From NCBI GenBank assembly GCA_024278645.1, contig JAJRST010000242.1, positions 1-8,137 on the forward strand: DNA of 8,137 nt, given 5' to 3'. The stretch comes from a bacterium (GTDB taxonomy: Bacteria > Zhuqueibacterota > Zhuqueibacteria > Residuimicrobiales > Krinioviventaceae). The position numbers and the translations under genes were made by a program. The notes under the pieces are model-generated. The model had not been told where the DNA came from, did not search any database, and was given only the letters and a program-made list of their open reading frames with translations. Positions 6,219 through 8,137 of the stretch are shown here, piece after piece; position 1 is the stretch's first letter; each line of letters begins with the position of its first letter.

Positions 6219-7100
6219 ATGGATTGGTTTAAACGAGTGAAAGCGGGTTTTTCGTCGGACAGTAAAAAGAATCTGCCCGACGGCCTGTGGCTTAAATGCA
6301 AACAGTGCGGAGAAGGGTTGTATAAAAAGGAACTCGAAAAGAATTATTCCGTCTGCTCAAAGTGCGGCTTTCACTTTCGAATTTCCTGCGATGAATATAT
6401 CCGCATCATCAGCGACCAGGGCGCCTTTTTTGAAATTAACGCCGACATGCAGTCGGCGGACCCCCTGAAATTCAAAGACTCGGAACGCTATGCCGACCGA
6501 CTTAAAAAGGCGATCAGCAAGACCGGCCTCAATGATGCGATTAAAACCGGCACCGCCAATATCCACAAAATTCCGGTTGTGCTGGCGGTCATGGATTTTC
6601 GTTTTGTCGGCGGCAGCATGGGGTCGGTCGTCGGCGAAAAAATTGCGCGCGCCGCGGACCTGGCGTTGCACCGCAAATTTCCGCTGATCATCGTCTCCGC
6701 TTCCGGCGGCGCACGTATGCAGGAATCCGCCTACTCGCTGATGCAGATGGCCAAGACCGCTTCGCGCCTGGCCATGCTGGCGGAGGCAAAGCTGCCCTAC
6801 ATTTCCGTGCTCACGCACCCGACCACCGGCGGCGTGACCGCCAGCTTTTCCATGCTGGGCGACGTCATTATCGCCGAGCCGGGCGCGCTCATCGGTTTTG
6901 CCGGGCCGCGCGTCATCAAGCAGACCATCGGCCAGGATTTGCCGGAAGGCTTTCAGCGATCCGAATTTCTGCTCGAGCATGGCTTCCTGGACGCCATTGT
7001 ACCGCGCAGCGAGCTGAAGGATACCTTGCACAAGTTCCTGACTTTCTTTCTCGACGACAAGAAAAATAAACCGCTGCCAAAGCCAATCAACTATCAATAA
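6219..7100 (+). CDS. accD: Acetyl-CoA carboxylase carboxyltransferase subunit beta
   Basis: Beta subunit of the carboxyltransferase half of acetyl-CoA carboxylase. With AccA it moves the carboxyl group from biotin on AccB to acetyl-CoA, giving malonyl-CoA for fatty-acid synthesis. The 293-residue protein begins with a four-cysteine zinc ribbon (C27, C30, C46, C49), followed by the crotonase-fold domain. Visible landmarks are GGSMGSVVGEK (131-141), SASGGARMQES (160-170) with the oxyanion glycines, HPTTGGVTASF (200-210) and GFAGPRVI (226-233). Length and motifs are normal and nothing is missing. The start is ATG with a good GGAG. accA is not in the window. surE begins 13 bases after the stop, so the two are almost certainly co-transcribed. 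Confidence 0.98.
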   Translation: MDWFKRVKAGFSSDSKKNLPDGLWLKCKQCGEGLYKKELEKNYSVCSKCGFHFRISCDEYIRIISDQGAFFEINADMQSADPLKFKDSERYADRLKKAISKTGLNDAIKTGTANIHKIPVVLAVMDFRFVGGSMGSVVGEKIARAADLALHRKFPLIIVSASGGARMQESAYSLMQMAKTASRLAMLAEAKLPYISVLTHPTTGGVTASFSMLGDVIIAEPGALIGFAGPRVIKQTIGQDLPEGFQRSEFLLEHGFLDAIVPRSELKDTLHKFLTFFLDDKKNKPLPKPINYQ

Positions 7101-7102
7101 AC

Positions 7103-7106
7103 AGGA
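7103..7106 (+). promoter_or_regulatory. Shine-Dalgarno site (AGGA) deciding the TTG start of surE
   Basis: AGGA stands 7 bases before TTG 7114. Because RVLLTNDDG is the expected SurE N-terminus, this fixes the non-ATG start. Confidence 0.7.
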
Positions 7107-7113
7107 CGTTATT

Positions 7114-7893
7114 TTGCGAGTACTTTTAACAAATGACGACGGCATCAACGCGCCCGGCATCGTGGCGCTGGCAAAAGCCATCTCTCAAATTGCCGATGTA
7201 ACTATTGTCGCCCCGGCGACGGAAATGAGCGCCGTGGGACACGCCATCACCCTGAGCGATCCGCTGCGCGTTTCCGAGGTGCAAAAGAACGGCGATTTTT
7301 TCGGCTATGCCGTAAGCGGCACGCCGGCGGATTGCATCAAGTTGGCGCATTGGGCCTTGTTGAAGGACCAGCCAAAACCGGACGCCATTATTTCCGGCAT
7401 CAACCTCGGCTCCAACACCGGCATTAACGTCATCTATTCGGGCACCGTCTCGGCGGCGACGGAAGGAGCGATCCTCGGCATCCCCTCCTTTGCCATTTCG
7501 CTGACGACATTTGTCGACCCCGATTTTTCTTATGCCGCTGATTTTGCCGCCGGATTTTTACCCACATTTTTATCGCTCAAATTGCCCAAAGGCGTGTTTT
7601 TAAATATCAATGTTCCGGCTATTGCCGGTGATAAAATCAAGGGCGTGAAAATAACCCGGCAGGGCATGGCCAATTATGAAGAACAGTATCACGTTCGTGA
7701 AGACCCTTACCATCGAAAGTATTACTGGCTCACCGGGCAAAAAGTGAACGTGGAATCGGATATCAATATCGACGACGGCGCCATTAACGCCGGCTATATT
7801 TCGATCACTCCCATCCACTATAATCTTACTTTTGATCCGTTACTGCAGGAATTGCATAACCTTGACCTTGACATGGAATTAGCTCGGAAATGA
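7114..7893 (+). CDS. surE: 5'/3'-nucleotidase SurE
   Basis: Metal-dependent phosphatase that removes phosphate from nucleoside 5'- and 3'-monophosphates and, in some species, short polyphosphate. It is linked to stationary-phase survival. The 259 residues show the metal-binding NDDG (7-10, with D8 and D9), S39 in ATEMSAVGHAIT, SGTPADCIKLA (68-78) and N97 in SGINLGSNTG, which together form the known SurE active site. Length is normal (about 250-265). Start is TTG 7114, supported by AGGA 7 bases upstream. The stop codon overlaps the guaA start (ATGA, 7890-7893), so guaA translation is probably coupled to surE. Both neighbours act on core metabolism, and surE and guaA share nucleotide monophosphates as substrate or product. 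Whether that link matters is inference. Confidence 0.97.
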   Translation: MRVLLTNDDGINAPGIVALAKAISQIADVTIVAPATEMSAVGHAITLSDPLRVSEVQKNGDFFGYAVSGTPADCIKLAHWALLKDQPKPDAIISGINLGSNTGINVIYSGTVSAATEGAILGIPSFAISLTTFVDPDFSYAADFAAGFLPTFLSLKLPKGVFLNINVPAIAGDKIKGVKITRQGMANYEEQYHVREDPYHRKYYWLTGQKVNVESDINIDDGAINAGYISITPIHYNLTFDPLLQELHNLDLDMELARK

Positions 7894-8137
7894 TTCACTC
7901 GCAAGCAATCGTTGTTCTCGATTTTGGTTCTCAATATACGCAGCTCATCGCCAGAAGCATTCGCGAGCTTGGCGTATATTCGGAGATCAAGCCTTTTCAT
8001 GCAAGCATTGAAGAAATCAAGGCCCTTCATCCCAAGGGCGTTATTCTGTCCGGCGGGCCGTCATCCGTCTATGCCAAAGAGGCGCCTTTGCCGTCGCCGG
8101 AAATTTTCGACCTCGACTGCCCGGTTCTCGGCATCTG
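7890..8137 (+). CDS. guaA: GMP synthase (glutamine-hydrolysing), N-terminal part only
   Basis: Makes GMP from XMP, glutamine and ATP, the last step of guanine nucleotide synthesis. Only the first 82 residues are present; the window ends inside the codon of the expected catalytic cysteine (LGIC). What is visible belongs to the class I glutamine amidotransferase domain: VVLDFGSQYTQLIARSIRE (8-26) and VILSGGPSSVY (54-64), both strongly conserved in GuaA. The start is ATG, overlapping the surE stop by four bases, with GGA just upstream. The ATP-pyrophosphatase domain with its SGGVDS loop and the dimerisation domain must lie beyond the window. The DFGSQYTQLI signature separates GuaA from other class I amidotransferases. 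Confidence 0.96.
   Translation, partial: MIHSQAIVVLDFGSQYTQLIARSIRELGVYSEIKPFHASIEEIKALHPKGVILSGGPSSVYAKEAPLPSPEIFDLDCPVLGI

Noticed and set aside
6357..7181. 274-residue open frame on the minus strand
   Set aside because: It is antisense to accD and the start of surE, both with full family motifs; the long frame is a by-product of codon bias in GC-richer coding DNA.

Overview
The window looks like a bacterial chromosome segment of moderate GC with tightly packed genes. A PorX-type response regulator (receiver plus PglZ/alkaline-phosphatase-like domain) next to tsaE points to Bacteroidota or a neighbouring phylum of the FCB superphylum (for example Calditrichota or a KSB1/Marinimicrobia-like lineage). 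That placement is an inference from gene content. Start codons are mixed: four of nine genes begin with TTG or GTG. Some genes have clear Shine-Dalgarno sequences and some have none.

Left part (minus strand, 1-2726): a sigma-54-dependent NtrC-family response regulator, cut off by the window edge after its Walker B motif, lies downstream of a 588-residue DNA topoisomerase IB. The topoisomerase is the most unusual gene here. It is not the short poxvirus-like enzyme usual in bacteria. It is the large nuclear/archaeal type, with the full core domain, a lysine-rich coiled-coil linker, a C-terminal tyrosine domain and all five catalytic residues.

Middle (2727-3001): an AT-rich divergent intergenic region separates the topoisomerase from the rightward genes. 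It holds one plausible sigma-70-like promoter for porX and a 10-bp direct repeat.

Right part (plus strand, 3002-8137): porX, tsaE, tsaB, rimI, accD, surE and the start of guaA follow one another with gaps of 9 to about 43 bases and one 4-base ATGA overlap, so they probably form one operon. tsaE and tsaB encode partners in the tRNA t6A37 modification complex. rimI encodes the N-acetyltransferase that often accompanies tsaB. accD, surE and guaA serve fatty-acid synthesis, nucleotide dephosphorylation and GMP synthesis. A signalling protein with a phosphatase/phosphodiesterase-like output domain thus heads a run of translation and core-metabolism genes.

No tRNA, rRNA, CRISPR array, insertion sequence or prophage gene was seen. 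No gene is visibly broken; only the two genes at the window edges are partial.
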